This document shows positions 1 through 11,314 of a DNA stretch of 64,000 nt, piece by piece. Below the pieces are notes generated by a model that was given only the letters and a program-made list of their open reading frames with translations, made no database searches and had not been told where the DNA came from. The stretch is from Helianthus annuus. Lineage: Eukaryota > Streptophyta > Magnoliopsida > Asterales > Asteraceae. The translations under genes and the position numbers were made by a program. The stretch spans positions 112,788,547 to 112,852,546 of the forward strand of contig NC_035437.2 in assembly GCF_002127325.2 (NCBI RefSeq). Direction: 5' to 3'. Position 1 is the stretch's first letter; every line of letters starts with the position of its first letter.

Positions 1-434
1 TTAATATTCTTGGCAAACTATGAATCGTTAAAGTCACACAGGCCATCCTTTGAAAGGGTTAATCTAAATTCCCTTATTTGAAATAATCATCCCTTAAGGA
101 TGAAGTGCCTACGGGCTATAATTAATGTCCTCTGAGACTAAAGACAGTGGTAGCCTATAACTTCCTGTCAAGAAAAGGTGATGAACTGTGGTTCAAACCT
201 AAATACCTGGATGCTGTAAAATCCTGGTTTATAATTAAATTAAATTTGTCTGCGTGACTAGGCCTTATGTGCTATTATTAATTTATAATTTAGGATGGTA
301 ATAAATATCCTACATGTATTGCAAATTAACCTAAAATGGCTAATTAAAACCATGGTTAATAAATTATAAAATACTGTAAAAGCTTCTAAATAAAACCTTG
401 CCCATTATTTTCTATATGTAGCATTTGAAGCTAC

Positions 435-1751
435 ATGGCTGGGTCGGACGAAGTGAACAGTCGTCCGGTGGAGAACCACGAGAATGCTAAAATATAGGTT
501 ACTGGGGCGGAATTGCAAGCATTAGTTGACAATGCTGTTTCAAAGGCTATGGAACGCCGGTATAGTGAATATAGTGGGACCCAAAGTAGGACCCTAAGTA
601 CACCACATTCCAAGCCTAAAACTCATTATGAGGCTCACAGCAAACCACCACCTACCCCACCTAAGTCTAAGAAAAATGAGTCTAAGAAAGATGATGACAG
701 ACATTCCTCCAACCAAAACAGTGTTCCCTTCAAGAAGATTGTGTTTGATGATGCACCACGTGCCAAGTCCTGTATTTATAAATATTTTGTTTCTTGTAAA
801 CCCCGGGATTTTACTGGGGAGAAAGGGGCGGTGGATTGCATGACTTGGTTGGATGAGATGGACACGATGGTGGATATAAGTGGTTGTGCGGAAAGGGACA
901 TTGTGAAGTTTGTGTCACAGTCTTTTAAAGGTGAAGCCCTAGCATGGTGGAGATCGTTGATTCAAGCAACCGGGAAGGTCCCATTCTACAGCATGTCGTG
1001 GGAACAATTTGTTACCCTCATCAAAGAAAACTATTGCCCTCAACATGAGGTTGAAAAAATAGAGTCTGATTTTCTATCTCTGGTTATGAAGAACCTGGAT
1101 TGCCAGGCTTATCTCACGAGCTTCAATACTATGTCAAGATTGGTTCCTTATCTCTTGACCCCGGAACCCAAAAGAACTTCTCGTTTTATTGGGGTTTTGG
1201 CCCCAGAAATAAAGGCAAGCGTGAAGGCTTCTCGGCCCGCTACATTTAGATCCGCAGCTGATATATCTCTGTCCCTCACGTTGGACGCACTTAGACAGAG
1301 ATCGCTGAGAAACACGGATGCGGAGAAAAGGAAACGTGAAGATGACAATTCACGTCGGTCAAATAAGAAGCACAGGGGAAACCATGACCACAAGAAGGGA
1401 TCTGAAACCAAGAAAGATGGGCATCAATCTGGGGATAAGCCCAAATGTAAGGTTTGTAAGAAGCACCATTTTGGGAGGTGCAGGTTTGAGCAGAAATCCC
1501 AATCCCAGCCAAAGGTCTGTGGGATTTGAAAGTCCTCTAAGCACAGGACCCTCGACTGCAAAAAGCTGAAGGATGCAACTTGCTACAGTTGCAATGAAAA
1601 GGGGCATATCAAGACCAATTGCCCAAAACTGGCAAAGAAAGCTGAGGAAGGGAAAAAGACCAATGCAAGGGTCTTTCAAATGAATGCACAGGAGGCTATC
1701 CAGAATGACAATGTCATAACAGGTACGTTTCTCATTAATGATGTTTACGCA
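435..1751 (+). pseudogene. Tekay-1 gag (capsid/nucleocapsid), broken by stop codons
   Basis: The gag frame starts at ATG 435 and meets TAG at 495-497 and TGA at 1527-1529. Between them is a retrotransposon gag domain with the usual signatures (EALAWW, then YCPQHEVEKIESDFLSL). A Lys/Arg-rich region follows and then a CX2CX3HX3C-like cluster near 1447-1473. Beyond the second stop, still in the same frame, a zinc knuckle CYSCNEKGHIKTNC is readable at about 1579-1620. Gag packages the element RNA into cytoplasmic particles. Continuity of the frame across the stops shows nonsense decay rather than separate genes. Another TGA at 1752-1754 separates it from protease. Confidence 0.8.
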
Positions 1752-1754
1752 TGA

Positions 1755-4700
1755 GTACTTTTTGATTCTGGAGCAGATAAATCCTTTGTAGATAATAAGT
1801 TTTGTGAGTTATTGAAACTGCCTGTTAAAGCCTTAAGTGTGAAGTATGAAGTGGAATTAGCTGATGGAACCATAGAAACAGCTTCGACTGTATTAGATGG
1901 ATGTGTCATATCCATTAGGAACCACTCTTTTCCTTTGTCCTTATTACCTTTTAAGCTAGCCGGATTCGATATAGTGATAGGCATGGATTGGTTATCGCAT
2001 AACCAAGCCAAGATTGTGTGCAGCAAGAAACAAGTGGTGATCAAGACTCCGTCTGGTAAACCACTTACCATTCAGGGAGATACTCAACATGGATTTCCTG
2101 AGCAAGTGGCTATGCTCAAGGCATCCAGATGTCTAAAGAAGGGTTGTGTCATCTATTTGGCACATGTAACTATTGATGAGAAAAAGCCTAAGATTGAAGA
2201 TATACCAGTCATTTCTGACTACCCTGAAGTTTTCCTGGAAGAACTACCTGGTTTTCCACCAGACAGGCAAGTGGAATTCAGGATTGACATTATCCCCGGA
2301 GCTGCACCTGTTGCGAGAGCACCTTATAGGTTAGCACTAACAGAGATGAGGGAATTGAGAACGCAGCTAGATGATTTGCTAGCCAAAGGTTTTATTAGAC
2401 CTAGTTCGTCTCCATGGGGAGCACCAATCTTGTTCGTCAAGAAGAAAGATGGTTCGATGCGCTTATGCATCGATTACCGTGAGCTTAATAAGGTCACTAT
2501 CAAGAACAGGTATCCCTTACCCAGGATCGACGATCTGTTCGACCAGATACAGGGAGCAAGTTACTTTTCTAAGATAGATCTCAGGTCAGGCTATCATCAA
2601 TTGAAGGTCAAGGAAGAAGATGTACACAAAACTGCATTTAGGACTCGCTATGGTCATTACGAGTTTCTAGTGATACCTTTTGGGCTCACCAATGCACCTG
2701 CCGCATTCATGGATCTCATGAATCGCGTTTGCAAGCCTTACCTGGATAAATTTGTCATCATCTTCATCGATGACATCCTCATCTACTCAAAGAGCCAAGC
2801 TGACCACGAGAAACATCTCCACTGCATTCTAAAACTGCTACATCAAGAAAAGCTATATGCCAAATTCTCTAAGTTGAATTTTGGCTTCGTGAAGTCCAGT
2901 TCCTTGGACATGTTGTGAGTAAGCGTGGTATCCAAGTGGATCCCGCAAAAATTGAAGCTATTATGAATTGGCAAGAGCCTAAGATGCCTACGGAGATTCG
3001 CAGTTTCCTAGGATTGGCAGGGTACTACAGACGCTTTATCGAAAACTTCTCAAGAATTGCAGCACCCCTGACTTTACTCACTCGCAAGAATAGTAAGTTC
3101 GATTGGGGGCCTAAGCAGCAAGAATCCTTCGATATTTTGAAGCAGAAGTTGAGCAATGCTCCCGTACTGACATTGCTTAATGGGATTGATGAGTTTGTAG
3201 TTTACTGTGATGCATCACACGCCGGGATATGGTGTGTGTTAATGCAGAAAGGCAAAGTCATTGCCTACACTTCACGACAGTTGAAAGTGCACGAAAAGAA
3301 CTACACCATCCATGATTTGGAGCTAGGTGCCGTTGTATTTGCACTGAAGCTTTGGAGACACTATCTGTGTGGGACTAAGTATGTGATATACTCTGATCAC
3401 AAAAGCCTTCAACACTTGTTCAATCAGAAGGACTTGAACATGAGACAGCGACACTGGATGGAAACTCTGAATGATTATGATTGTGAAATAAGATACCATC
3501 CAGGCAAGGCCAATGTAGTTGCAGACGCCTTAAGTAGAAAAGAAAGAGTGAAGCCAATAAGAATCAATGCCAAGAGCATTGAAATTAAAAATAGCTTAAA
3601 TGAAAGGTTGTTAGCAGCGCAGAAGGAAGCTGTTTTAGAAGCTAACTACCCTGATGAAAAGCTAGGGGTAACTGAAGAACAGTTATCCTACGGCAAGGAC
3701 GGAATCTTAAGATTAAGTGGGCGAATATGGGTTCCTGTCTATGGTGGACTTCGGGATGTTATCCTCCAGGAAGCCCACAGTTCCAAATATTCCGTTCATC
3801 CTGGAGCTGACAAGATGTACCAGGATTTAAAGGCAAATTATTGGTGGATAGGCTTGAAGAAGTCTATAGCTGCCTATGTAGCTAAATGTCTGACGTGTGC
3901 TCAAGTCAAGGCTGAACACCAGAAACCGTCAGGTTTGCTACAACTGCCTGAAATTCCCACTTGGAAATGGGAAATGGTAACAATGGATTTCATTACCAAA
4001 TTACCAAAAATGAAGAAGGGAAATGATACTATATGGGTCATAGTTGACAGACTGACTAAGTCAGCACATTTCCTACCCATTAAGGAGACTTATAGCTCCG
4101 ACATGTTAGCCCAACTGTACGTGGATAAGATTGTATCTTTACATGGCGTACCAGTATCTATTATCTCTGATAGGGATACTAGATACACATCACATTTTTG
4201 GAAAAGTTTCCAACAGTCTCTGGGCACGCAATTGAATTTTAGTACGGCTTACCATCCTCAGACGGATGGGCAGAGTGAGCGTACCATCCAGACTCTTGAA
4301 GACATGCTTCGTGCATGTGTAATTGATTTAGGAGGTAGCTGGGATAAGAACCTACCTTTGGTCGAGTTCTCCTACAACAATAGCTACCATACCAGCATTC
4401 AGGCTGCACCTTTTGAGGCACTATATGGTAGAAAATGCAGAACACCCATCTGTTGGGCAGAAGTAGGAGACACTCAATTATCAAGTCCTGATATAGTCTT
4501 TGAGACAACGGACAAGATTGTCCAGATTTGTGACCGCCTAAAAGCTGCCCGGGATAGGCAGAAGAGCTATGCTGATAAAAGGCGGAAACCTCTCAAGTTT
4601 GAGGTTGGTGATAAAGTTCTGCTTAAAGTATCACCTTGGATAGGGGTGATGCGATTTGGCAAGTAAGGTAAGTTAAGCCCGAGGTATATAGGACCATTCG

Positions 4701-5023
4701 AGATCATCGAATGTGTAGGGTCAGTGTCTTATAAGTTAAACTTACTGGAAGAGCTCAGTGGTATTCATAATGTATTCCACATCTGCAATCTGAAGAAATG
4801 TTTAGCTGATGAATCGCTAGTCATACCACATACAGATGTGCACATAGATGAGAGCTTGAAATTTGTGGAAAAACCTGTGTCGATTGAGGATCGACAGGTA
4901 AAGAAGCTTCGAAGGAAGCTTGTGCCTATTGTCAAGGTGAAATGGGATGCCCGTAGAGGTCCCGAATATACGTGGGAGTTAGAGTCCACAATGAAAGAAA
5001 AATACCCTCAATTATTTTCATAA
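1755..5023 (+). pseudogene. Tekay-1 pol: protease, RT, RNase H, integrase, chromodomain (broken)
   Basis: Downstream of the TGA at 1752-1754 the same frame shows the aspartic protease motif FDSGAD, then RT with the catalytic [10 protein letters not shown] block. A 1-bp deletion near 2874 shifts the frame; the normal reading resumes through 2915-4666 with the RT thumb, RNase H (YCDASH, YSDHKSL, ADALSRK), an HHCC-type integrase zinc region and integrase core ([15 protein letters not shown], the Glu in DGQSERT). TAA at 4664-4666 interrupts the integrase C-terminus. The last part (to TAA 5021-5023) has the chromodomain signature GPEYTWE and ends KYPQLFS, as in Tekay elements. Chromodomains steer integration to heterochromatin. 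The copy cannot make an intact Pol. Confidence 0.85.
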
Positions 5024-5041
5024 ATCTCGAGGTTGAGATTT
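5022..5041 (+). promoter_or_regulatory. stem-loop just before the Tekay-1 polypurine tract
   Basis: AAATCTC (5022-5028) and GAGATTT (5035-5041) form a perfect 7-bp stem with a 6-nt loop directly after the pol stop codon and 18 nt before the LTR. Tekay-2 has a different sequence at the same place that also forms a perfect 7-bp stem (24381-24397). Confidence 0.6.
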
Positions 5042-5046
5042 CTTTT

Positions 5047-5059
5047 AAGGGGGTGAGGA
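5047..5059 (+). promoter_or_regulatory. polypurine tract of Tekay-1
   Basis: A purine-rich run (aaggggg then tgagga) ends exactly where the LTR start TGTAACACC begins at 5060. It is the expected site for plus-strand DNA priming. Confidence 0.8.
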
Positions 5060-5590
5060 TGTAACACCTTGAAAATTTATGTCCATTAATGTATTGATAC
5101 GTGTCATGTACTCGAACGTGTGAAAGAATACTTTAAAGGGGCTAAAGTTGACAAACAGGGAAACTATGTGAATATAAGGGTCCAAAGTGTCAACAATGGA
5201 TAATTATATTTTAAAATAGCCCTACAAGATGTTTATACCCTTACACGAATAAATCATGGATCATACGAAACTAATTGTGAAAGGAAGTGAGGAATTACAA
5301 ACTACAAGGGCTAAATGTGTCAACATGTTAAAATATACCTCTGAGTGACCTTTTAGCCAACCCGAAGTTTTGTAACAATTAAATTATGCTCACAAGAATA
5401 AGTGATAAAAATTTCACAAGGTTTCGATAATGTATGAGAAAGTTGTGCTAACATTCGTATGTAAGGGGTTAAAAGTGTAAATATCACAATTCATTATTCG
5501 GAAGCCTTCCTCAAGTGTTCAAAACTTTCCAATGCATGGCCACACTCTCTAGGACACCCCAGACCTGTGAAGCATGGATGCTGTATAACA
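5060..5590 (+). repeat. Tekay-1 3' LTR, 5' part only
   Basis: It starts TGTAACACC directly after the polypurine tract, as in other Tekay LTRs. It is AT-rich and has no coding potential. No LTR end (TGTGACA followed by a PBS-like context) is seen before the reverse-strand homology begins, so this is a truncated LTR with an approximate right limit. Confidence 0.65.
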
Positions 5591-6439
5591 TATGACAACA
5601 ATTTATTCAGTGGTCAATTATGGAATCATCATTTTCGGTGATTCATTAACCTTGGTAGAATAGACCATATTGGTTAATTTGTTAATCAGATTTATTTAAA
5701 CTTTTTATCATAATTATTCCCAGTTATAAAACCATTAAGGATATTAAGGTGGCACAAAGGCCTTGTCAAAAGGACAGTTTTTAACTTATAAGCCATGATC
5801 TTATTGGATCGAGGCATTAAGGTTTGAACATAGTTCTTCACCTTTCTTGACGGGGAGTCATAGACTACTACTGTCGTTTGTTATGCAGTTGAAATAGTTT
5901 GACCCAAAGGCAAAACAATGGCATCATATAGTGGATACTTTAATATGATCATCTCATTTGATGATATCAGTCATGATTCTCTAGATCATTTGGCTAGATA
6001 AGGAATTAGAAGAATCCAAATTTTATGATGACTAGTGTGATTTTCTCGAACCACATTTGCCAAGAGTGCTAACATGTTCTTAGATGTTAGCAAGGATTTA
6101 TCATCTTAAGAAGGCTTAACCATCATGGTCATGTCTATAATGACATATAGGCTAGGTTATACCTTTAAGATTATCTTGAGATTTATTGGTAGATCAATTA
6201 TAAATTGAAATGATAGTTTAATCAATGATACAATGTATATGTATATTTATGTAATTTCAAAAGGAAATTTCTCATAAATAGTCCTAAGAATTACAATAAC
6301 TTGCCCTAAACGGATCTTCAAATAAATAAACTTGTCCACACAGGGACTAAATAAGAAACAAGTCCACGCAGGGACTAATACTTAAAAGAAATGTCCACGC
6401 AGAGACTTAATTGAAATAGAAATTACAAAATGATAAATA

Positions 6440-7668
6440 AGGGTCTTTAATGATCTTTCTTCTTCTTCCCTTTGATGAAGTTTGCCAAACCCTTAAGAAA
6501 TTTGCTGTGACTTCTATCCCTTTCTTCCACCCTTTGTTCCACCTCTTGCAACCTTTGGAGAATTTCTTGTTGCTGCGGTTGTTGAAGTGGAAGTTGAGGT
6601 TGCTGCTGCTACTGAGGTTGTGGAGGTGGCGGGTATTGATACCCATAAGCAGGGTACCCAGTTGGGTACGCGGGTGGAAAAGGCGAGGGGTAGAGAGCAT
6701 TAAAATTTGTTGCCTCAATGTATGGGTCGATAGCAGGTGCATGATAGTTATAACCCGAGTAAGCTTGTGGCTCAAACGGGTTGTAACCAGTTGTAATCTG
6801 GGTAAGCAGGGATTGGGTTTTCATAACCCATAGGTGGTGGTGGTGGTGCAGGAGTGACCGGTGCAGAGTCGACTTCTGAAACAATGTTTGTAGGCCTGCC
6901 CATTTGTGGGTCTTCAAAGATGGGAGGATAGTTGCTGGAATGTTGTGGGGTGCTAAAATGGAAACCCCCTCGCACAGATATCTGTGCGCTTCTCCTTCGC
7001 CTCGATGGTTCTGGTGGCGGAGACTGTTCTGGTGTTGGCGGTGGCGGTGGCGTGACCGCCTGGAAGTGTGGGTACTCAGAGGGAGCCTGCTGTGGTGGAG
7101 GTGAATTGTGGTGAGGGGGAGTAAACTCCCACTTGTTGGTGCTCCACCTTTCGGCCCATAAATCGGGGCCTCTGTATGGCGATCCTGTAAAAGAAGAACC
7201 GCTAGAAATTTCTATGGGATGCGTAGGCGTCCCAGAAGGTGGCATGACGGGATCTGGATCGTGGTCCACATCCATATCCTGATATTCAGGAAAGTGATCT
7301 GCTGGCCCCAATGGGTTATGACCCACTGGTTCATTAATTTGGTCAATAGGGTTAAAACGACTCTGAAAATAAGGAGTGGGGTTTTGGAAAGAATGGTGGG
7401 AACCTGATCGTTGCAAAGAATGGTGCGGATGACGCGAGTCCTGAGGCTCTTCTTCTTGTTGTGGTCCAAAAGGGTTATGGTAAGAGGGCGAAGAACTGAG
7501 CGAAACGGAACGTCTCGCTGGCTCAAGGTAAGTCCTCCAACCGGGATGTGGGTCGGAGCTGTAAGTCACAAAAGGAGTTCGTCTATGCAAAGGCCCTGCT
7601 TCGTGATCATGCCTTCATCTCATTGGTGCCTTGCCTCATCCTCCTCGTCCTCAGATTCTGGGTGGCAT
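6440..7668 (-). pseudogene. proline-rich accessory ORF of a Tekay-like element, broken
   Basis: A reverse-strand frame opens with MPPR at 7668, meets early stops, then runs open from 7590 to 6772. It is very rich in Pro, Ser, Tyr and Gln, with TPTHPIEISSGSS, an RRRRSAQ basic patch, DPQMG and PPPPPMGYENPIPAYP. A frameshift near 6775 moves it to a frame reading YNPFEPQAYSGYNY then PTGYPAYGYQYPPPPQPQ. A further piece reads as Gln-rich, then a short coiled-coil-like part and a Lys-rich tail (FIKGKKKK) ending near 6440. It lies between PBS and gag. I recognise this type from annotations of Asteraceae Ty3 elements but know no function. Low complexity makes domain assignment unsafe. Confidence 0.55.
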
Positions 7669-7833
7669 GTTTAGTATGTAGTCCTGTCAAAACAAGAAAA
7701 ACAAGCAAAATATATAAACCAAATAAGATTAAGATTAATCTTAGGTCATTTTCCTAGACTCGGAAGTCAAGGAATGTGCTACTGCGTCATTAAGATTAAA
7801 CAGAAAGGTTAGTGTTTAATTCACTCAATGTTA

Positions 7834-7845
7834 GCTCTGATACAA
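7834..7845 (-). promoter_or_regulatory. primer-binding site (tRNA-iMet type), one mismatch
   Basis: On the minus strand the sequence just after the LTR end reads TTGTATCAGAGC. The usual PBS complementary to initiator tRNA-Met is TGGTATCAGAGC. It sets the LTR edge and the minus orientation. Confidence 0.75.
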
Positions 7846-7848
7846 AGC

Positions 7849-9008
7849 TGTCACACCCCGATATTTCGACATATTACTAGTGGGCCCGGTGAGGAGTATC
7901 GTGACGTAGTTGATATAATCATAGTCAAATATACACAGTTTATAGCACAGCGGAAGTCTTGGTAGAAATTACTATTACAAACCGAAATGTAAAGTACGAA
8001 TAAAATAATTTACAGACGGTTGTAAGATAGGATCCATAGGCGGATCTAAAATATAATACAAAAACTTGTTCAACTGACTTAAGGCATACGAACTTGCAAG
8101 ATTCACTAATCACGCCCAGAAGCTCCTAGCCAATTACGAGTAGTACCTGCCACTTAGCCTTTTTGAAAATACGTCAGTTTACACTTGTAAATACAATTAA
8201 CTTACTCATTTGAAAACATTTATGAAAATTGATTTAAATGCACAAGGCACAAATATTCTTTTATAACTTGGGACAATAATATAACGATAATCTTGTATCA
8301 GATTTACATGTTTGTCATACATTTAGGGTCCGGGATAGAAGCAGGGACAAGATTAATCGACACACCACTAATATAATCCCACGGCGAGTTATCCTCAACA
8401 AGTGGGTATATCTTTTTACATACGCAACTGTCAGGTGTATGCCTACACCCCGTGCTTAAGTCGTGGCCATTTACAATTAAAATGAACTGAGGATATCCAA
8501 GACACGGTCGTTAACCCCCAATGTTTATTGTTATCAAGCAACACTTACTGAAACGGGATTATACAATTTATCCACTATTCGATTAAATGATTTTTCACCC
8601 GACCAAGCGGTAATATTTTACCGTATCCCAAGCCCGTATAAGGGAAAATATGTTAAAAGTATTTACCTGAGCTTAAAATGCAAGATTTGTCTACTCAGCC
8701 GTATGATCTATTCAAACTAGTGCAAGTAGCTTTTACCGGCGCTCCTAATCTAGAACGAAGGTTTTATTTACCTATTAGATTACTAACGGGTCTTATTTAA
8801 GTTGTAAACTGAGACCGGTTAGTTTAAAGAAAGATTTACGGTACGAAACGCTAGATTAAGCGATGACTGGATTGGAATGTGATTTAGACCCAACAAGTAT
8901 GGAGACTTGTATAAAATGGGTAAACTAAATACATTCTGGATTTTGAAGTTAAAATGATAAGGTTTGACCCGTTTCGGCTAATTTATGCAAACTAGTTATA
9001 TAAACCGT
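7849..9008 (-). repeat. LTR of the reverse Tekay-like fragment, truncated
   Basis: In plus coordinates the LTR end is TGTCACACCCCG at 7849, next to the PBS. About 1.16 kb of non-coding LTR sequence follows to 9008, where the Sirevirus LTR TGTTGGTGC starts. No ORF of note lies inside. The true LTR start is not visible because of the insertion. Confidence 0.65.
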
Positions 9009-9440
9009 TGTTGGTGCATATGTCTGTCGACTTCGTCTTGTAGCGAGTCTTGTAACTAGATAGATAGACTAGGACACGTAATACGAGAAAAACGGGAAAC
9101 AAGGCTGAACCAGCCACTTCGCACGAAGTGACCAGTTCGTGCGAAGTGGACCAGTTCATGCGGACTGGGCCAGGTCGTGCGACCTGGACCAAGTCGTGGG
9201 GGCATGTTGGTGCGACCTGGCTTCTCCTATAAATACTAGGTCTTGGTTCTTCATTTGTAACATTCTGATTCTGGTAGCGAAGCTCTGCCGAAGTGTCGCC
9301 AGCTCGTGTAATACAAACGACAGTTAATCTACTTCTAAGTGCATATCAAGCTGAATGAAGATTAAATCAATGAATTCTACCTCCGATTTGGTCTAGAACT
9401 CTTCTGATCGACTCATTTTAATCGATTCCCTGATCCTACA
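9009..9440 (+). repeat. 5' LTR of the Sirevirus-type element
   Basis: TGTTGG at 9009 to CCTACA at 9440, followed by the PBS. It holds two perfect palindromes: a 16-bp one at 9115-9130 (CACTTCGCACGAAGTG) and an 18-bp one at 9170-9187 (CCAGGTCGTGCGACCTGG). Half-sites of the same motif lie between and after them. A TATA-like cctataaatac lies at 9226-9236. Confidence 0.8.
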
Positions 9441-9442
9441 AG

Positions 9443-9454
9443 TGGTATCAGAGC
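9443..9454 (+). promoter_or_regulatory. primer-binding site (tRNA-iMet)
   Basis: TGGTATCAGAGC lies two bases after the LTR end and matches the 3' end complement of initiator tRNA-Met, typical of plant Copia elements. Confidence 0.9.
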
Positions 9455-9689
9455 TCAGGATGAAGAGTTCTTACCATTTCAGCTTGTTTTCTTCAAAAAC
9501 TTCAGATTTCTTCTAATTTCTTCTTACTTTTTACACATTTTCATCGAAATCAGAACGTTTCCACGGCTAAAATGATATGAATTTCACATATAACACGTAA
9601 AACTGAGTTTTAATCAATCCTTGAACAAATCAGACCTAAAATCAACCTAAAACTTGATAAATTTGACCAAACCGCGTGAAAATCATATT

Positions 9690-10020
9690 AGATCGTTCGA
9701 GAATCATTCAGGTCGCACGAGCTGAACATCCAGCTCGCACGAATTGAATCAGGTCGTGTGAAAGTTCACCAGATAGTTTAAATCCCAGGTCGTGCGAAGT
9801 GACTCCAAGTCACTTGAAACAACTCAGGTCGCACGGTTTGATCAAACCAGGTCGTACGAAGTGTTCAGATAGTGGGAAACATCATCAGATCATTTGTAAT
9901 TTAGATCAGATCTTACGAGGTTGGTCAGTTCGTTTGGAATAGAATCTTTAGTTCGTACAGTTTCGTTAAAGAGTGTCTAGATCGTTTGAAATCTTCCCAG
10001 TTCGTTTGAGAAGTCTGTTT
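9690..10020 (+). repeat. degenerate short-motif array in the Sirevirus leader
   Basis: Between PBS and gag about 15 degenerate copies of a CAGGTCGTRCGAA-like 13-mer occur every 20-30 bp. The same motif forms the palindromes of the LTR (9115-9187). It is non-coding and its function is unknown. Confidence 0.65.
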
Positions 10021-10043
10021 TTGTGAAATCTCAATACCAAAAC

Positions 10044-10508
10044 ATGGACAACGAATTTTATAATGCATTTGCTATTGCCCCGGGTACTCCTGTTACCGTT
10101 GCTCAGAGTGTGACTATGGAAAATGAAACGGGAACGTTACAGAAACCTCCTAAGTTGATGATCATTGAAGAATATTATAGTTGGCAAGAACGGTTCGAGA
10201 ATTGGGTTCCAGCAAATCATCTAATGTGGGAGTTACAAAGAATATTTCCGAATTTACAGAAAAAGAGAGAATCGGCTTACTTCAACAAGCTATGAAAGAA
10301 GACATTTTCATATTACTTCAACATGATGATGGTGCACGTTCGATTTGGGAAGCACTTCGTACAAAATTCGAAGGAAGTACGGAGATGATCAAGAATAAAA
10401 AGTCATTATTAAAGAAAGAATTTGAATTGTTCTCAAGTTTGCCAGGCGAAAATACAAAGACTCTTATTGAGAGATATTGTCATTTAGTACGTTCAATGAG
10501 TCGGTTGG
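10044..10508 (+). pseudogene. Copia gag N-terminus, frameshifted and cut by insertion
   Basis: ATG at 10044 opens MDNEFYNAF and runs into the Copia gag (DUF4219/UBN2-type) start block KPPKLMIIEEYYSWQERFENWV. A small indel near 10220 shifts the frame; the continuation reads GLLQQAMKEDIF, SIWEALRTKFEGS and LLKKEFELFSSLPGENTKTLIERY up to 10508. There the LTR of element E (TGTTATGGG) begins in mid-codon context. This gag region builds the particle. The same block (KEFDSFSGFPGESTKCVIERY) occurs in the gag-only element at 15300-15400, linking the two families. Confidence 0.75.
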
Positions 10509-10838
10509 TGTTATGGGTCATTTTCTGCTCATATATCCTGGCTAATATATTGACTGTGTTTCTTTTGTTTGTGACCAGGATACCGGATCAGGATATTGGT
10601 AACATCCTGATGTGATATCCTGGTAGTAACTAATAAACCACGTGCAGATTATTGTGACAAGTCTCTAACGGCCAGGAGGACTTCTTCCCCTCAAGACTCG
10701 GGCAAATCAGTTAGCTTGTAGACGTTGAACCCGGAAGAAGTGGACTACAACGTTCACTTGAGAAATATTCGAAGCATCCTGGATTAATAGGATAATTAGT
10801 TGTTTTCGTTTTACTATAAATAGATTGATCAGATCAGG

Positions 10839-10843
10839 TTAAG
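10839..10843. repeat. target site duplication (left), ttaag
   Basis: ttaag at 10839-10843 is repeated at 16589-16593, directly flanking the TG...CA ends of the nested gag-only element. Confidence 0.9.
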
Positions 10844-11313
10844 TGTAGGATCGTTTGCTGACCCAAACGAGTCGTTCAGAGGCTTTCTCCTTGGTTTCAG
10901 GTGCGGAATAACAAGAAACTAAGGTAGAAACAGCAGGCAAATCACTTTAACTTCTTGTTTTATTGATATCAAACGTTTACAGCTCAAATCTCGCACCGGC
11001 AGCACTTCGGCACGATTTCTACGCAAAGTTACAACTGAGATCGCTCTTGAGGAATATATAGACAGCTGGAACCGCTTATTGGACAGGCCCAATAAGCGGC
11101 CCATACATGTAGTTCAAGCGGTCCATACAAGTTACCACTCGAGCGGTCCGTACACGTCCATCCGAGCGACCCTAACATCTAATTTGACTCTATAAGCGAT
11201 CCAACATCTAAAACCTATACATTTTTACTAATTCTAGTATTACGTGCCCAGATCTATCATTCTAAGACTGTGACTCGATACAAGACAGAATCAGCAGATG
11301 TAGTGCACCAACA
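10844..11313 (-). repeat. 3' LTR of the gag-only Sirevirus-like element
   Basis: 470 bp, plus-strand TGTAGGATCG to GCACCAACA. It contains an 11-bp inverted repeat CCGCTTATTGG (11072-11082) / CCAATAAGCGG (11089-11099) and several AGCGGTCCA-like motifs that recur in the leader array. Confidence 0.9.
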
Positions 11314-11314
11314 G

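Larger units (their letters stand above)
1..5590 (+). mobile_element. Tekay-1: decayed Ty3/Gypsy chromovirus, 5' end outside window
   Basis: The element holds, in order, a leader (1-434), gag, protease, reverse transcriptase, RNase H, integrase and a C-terminal chromodomain-like segment, then a polypurine tract and the start of a 3' LTR at 5060. This order, with the chromodomain after integrase, is that of the Tekay/Del chromovirus lineage. Four in-frame stop codons and one 1-bp frameshift break what would otherwise be a single gag-pol frame, so the copy is dead. The 5' LTR lies left of the window. The right limit (about 5590) is approximate: there the sequence switches to a reverse-strand relative. 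Confidence 0.85.
5590..9008 (-). mobile_element. reverse-strand Tekay-like fragment (LTR, PBS, proline-rich ORF, leader)
   Basis: Read on the minus strand this is an LTR (from 9008 down to 7849), a PBS, a proline-rich ORF and a leader. The leader (about 6000 down to 5590) aligns by eye with the forward leader at 1-410; one example is the block around tcaagaaa-ggtga followed by gttcaaacc. The two pieces are therefore diverged members of related families lying head to tail in opposite directions. Gag and pol of this copy are absent. The LTR is cut at 9009 by a Copia element. The junction near 5590 could be an inversion, a deletion joint or an old nested insertion. Confidence 0.6.
9009..10508 (+). 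mobile_element. Sirevirus-type Ty1/Copia element, 5' part
   Basis: A 432-bp LTR (9009-9440), a PBS, a repeat-filled leader and the start of a gag gene run forward until 10508, where Tat element E is inserted. The LTR start resembles that of the gag-only element at 10844-16588: TGTTGGTGC, then a GTCTTGTA-GCGAGTC-like block, and an end in CCTACA. The two are therefore related families. The rest of this element must lie beyond the right end of E, outside the window. Confidence 0.75.

Noticed and set aside
2860..2930. Programmed frameshift in Tekay-1 RT
   Set aside because: A one-base deletion (TGTGAA to TTGAA) in the middle of RT explains it. There is no slippery heptamer, and other Tekay elements are in frame here.
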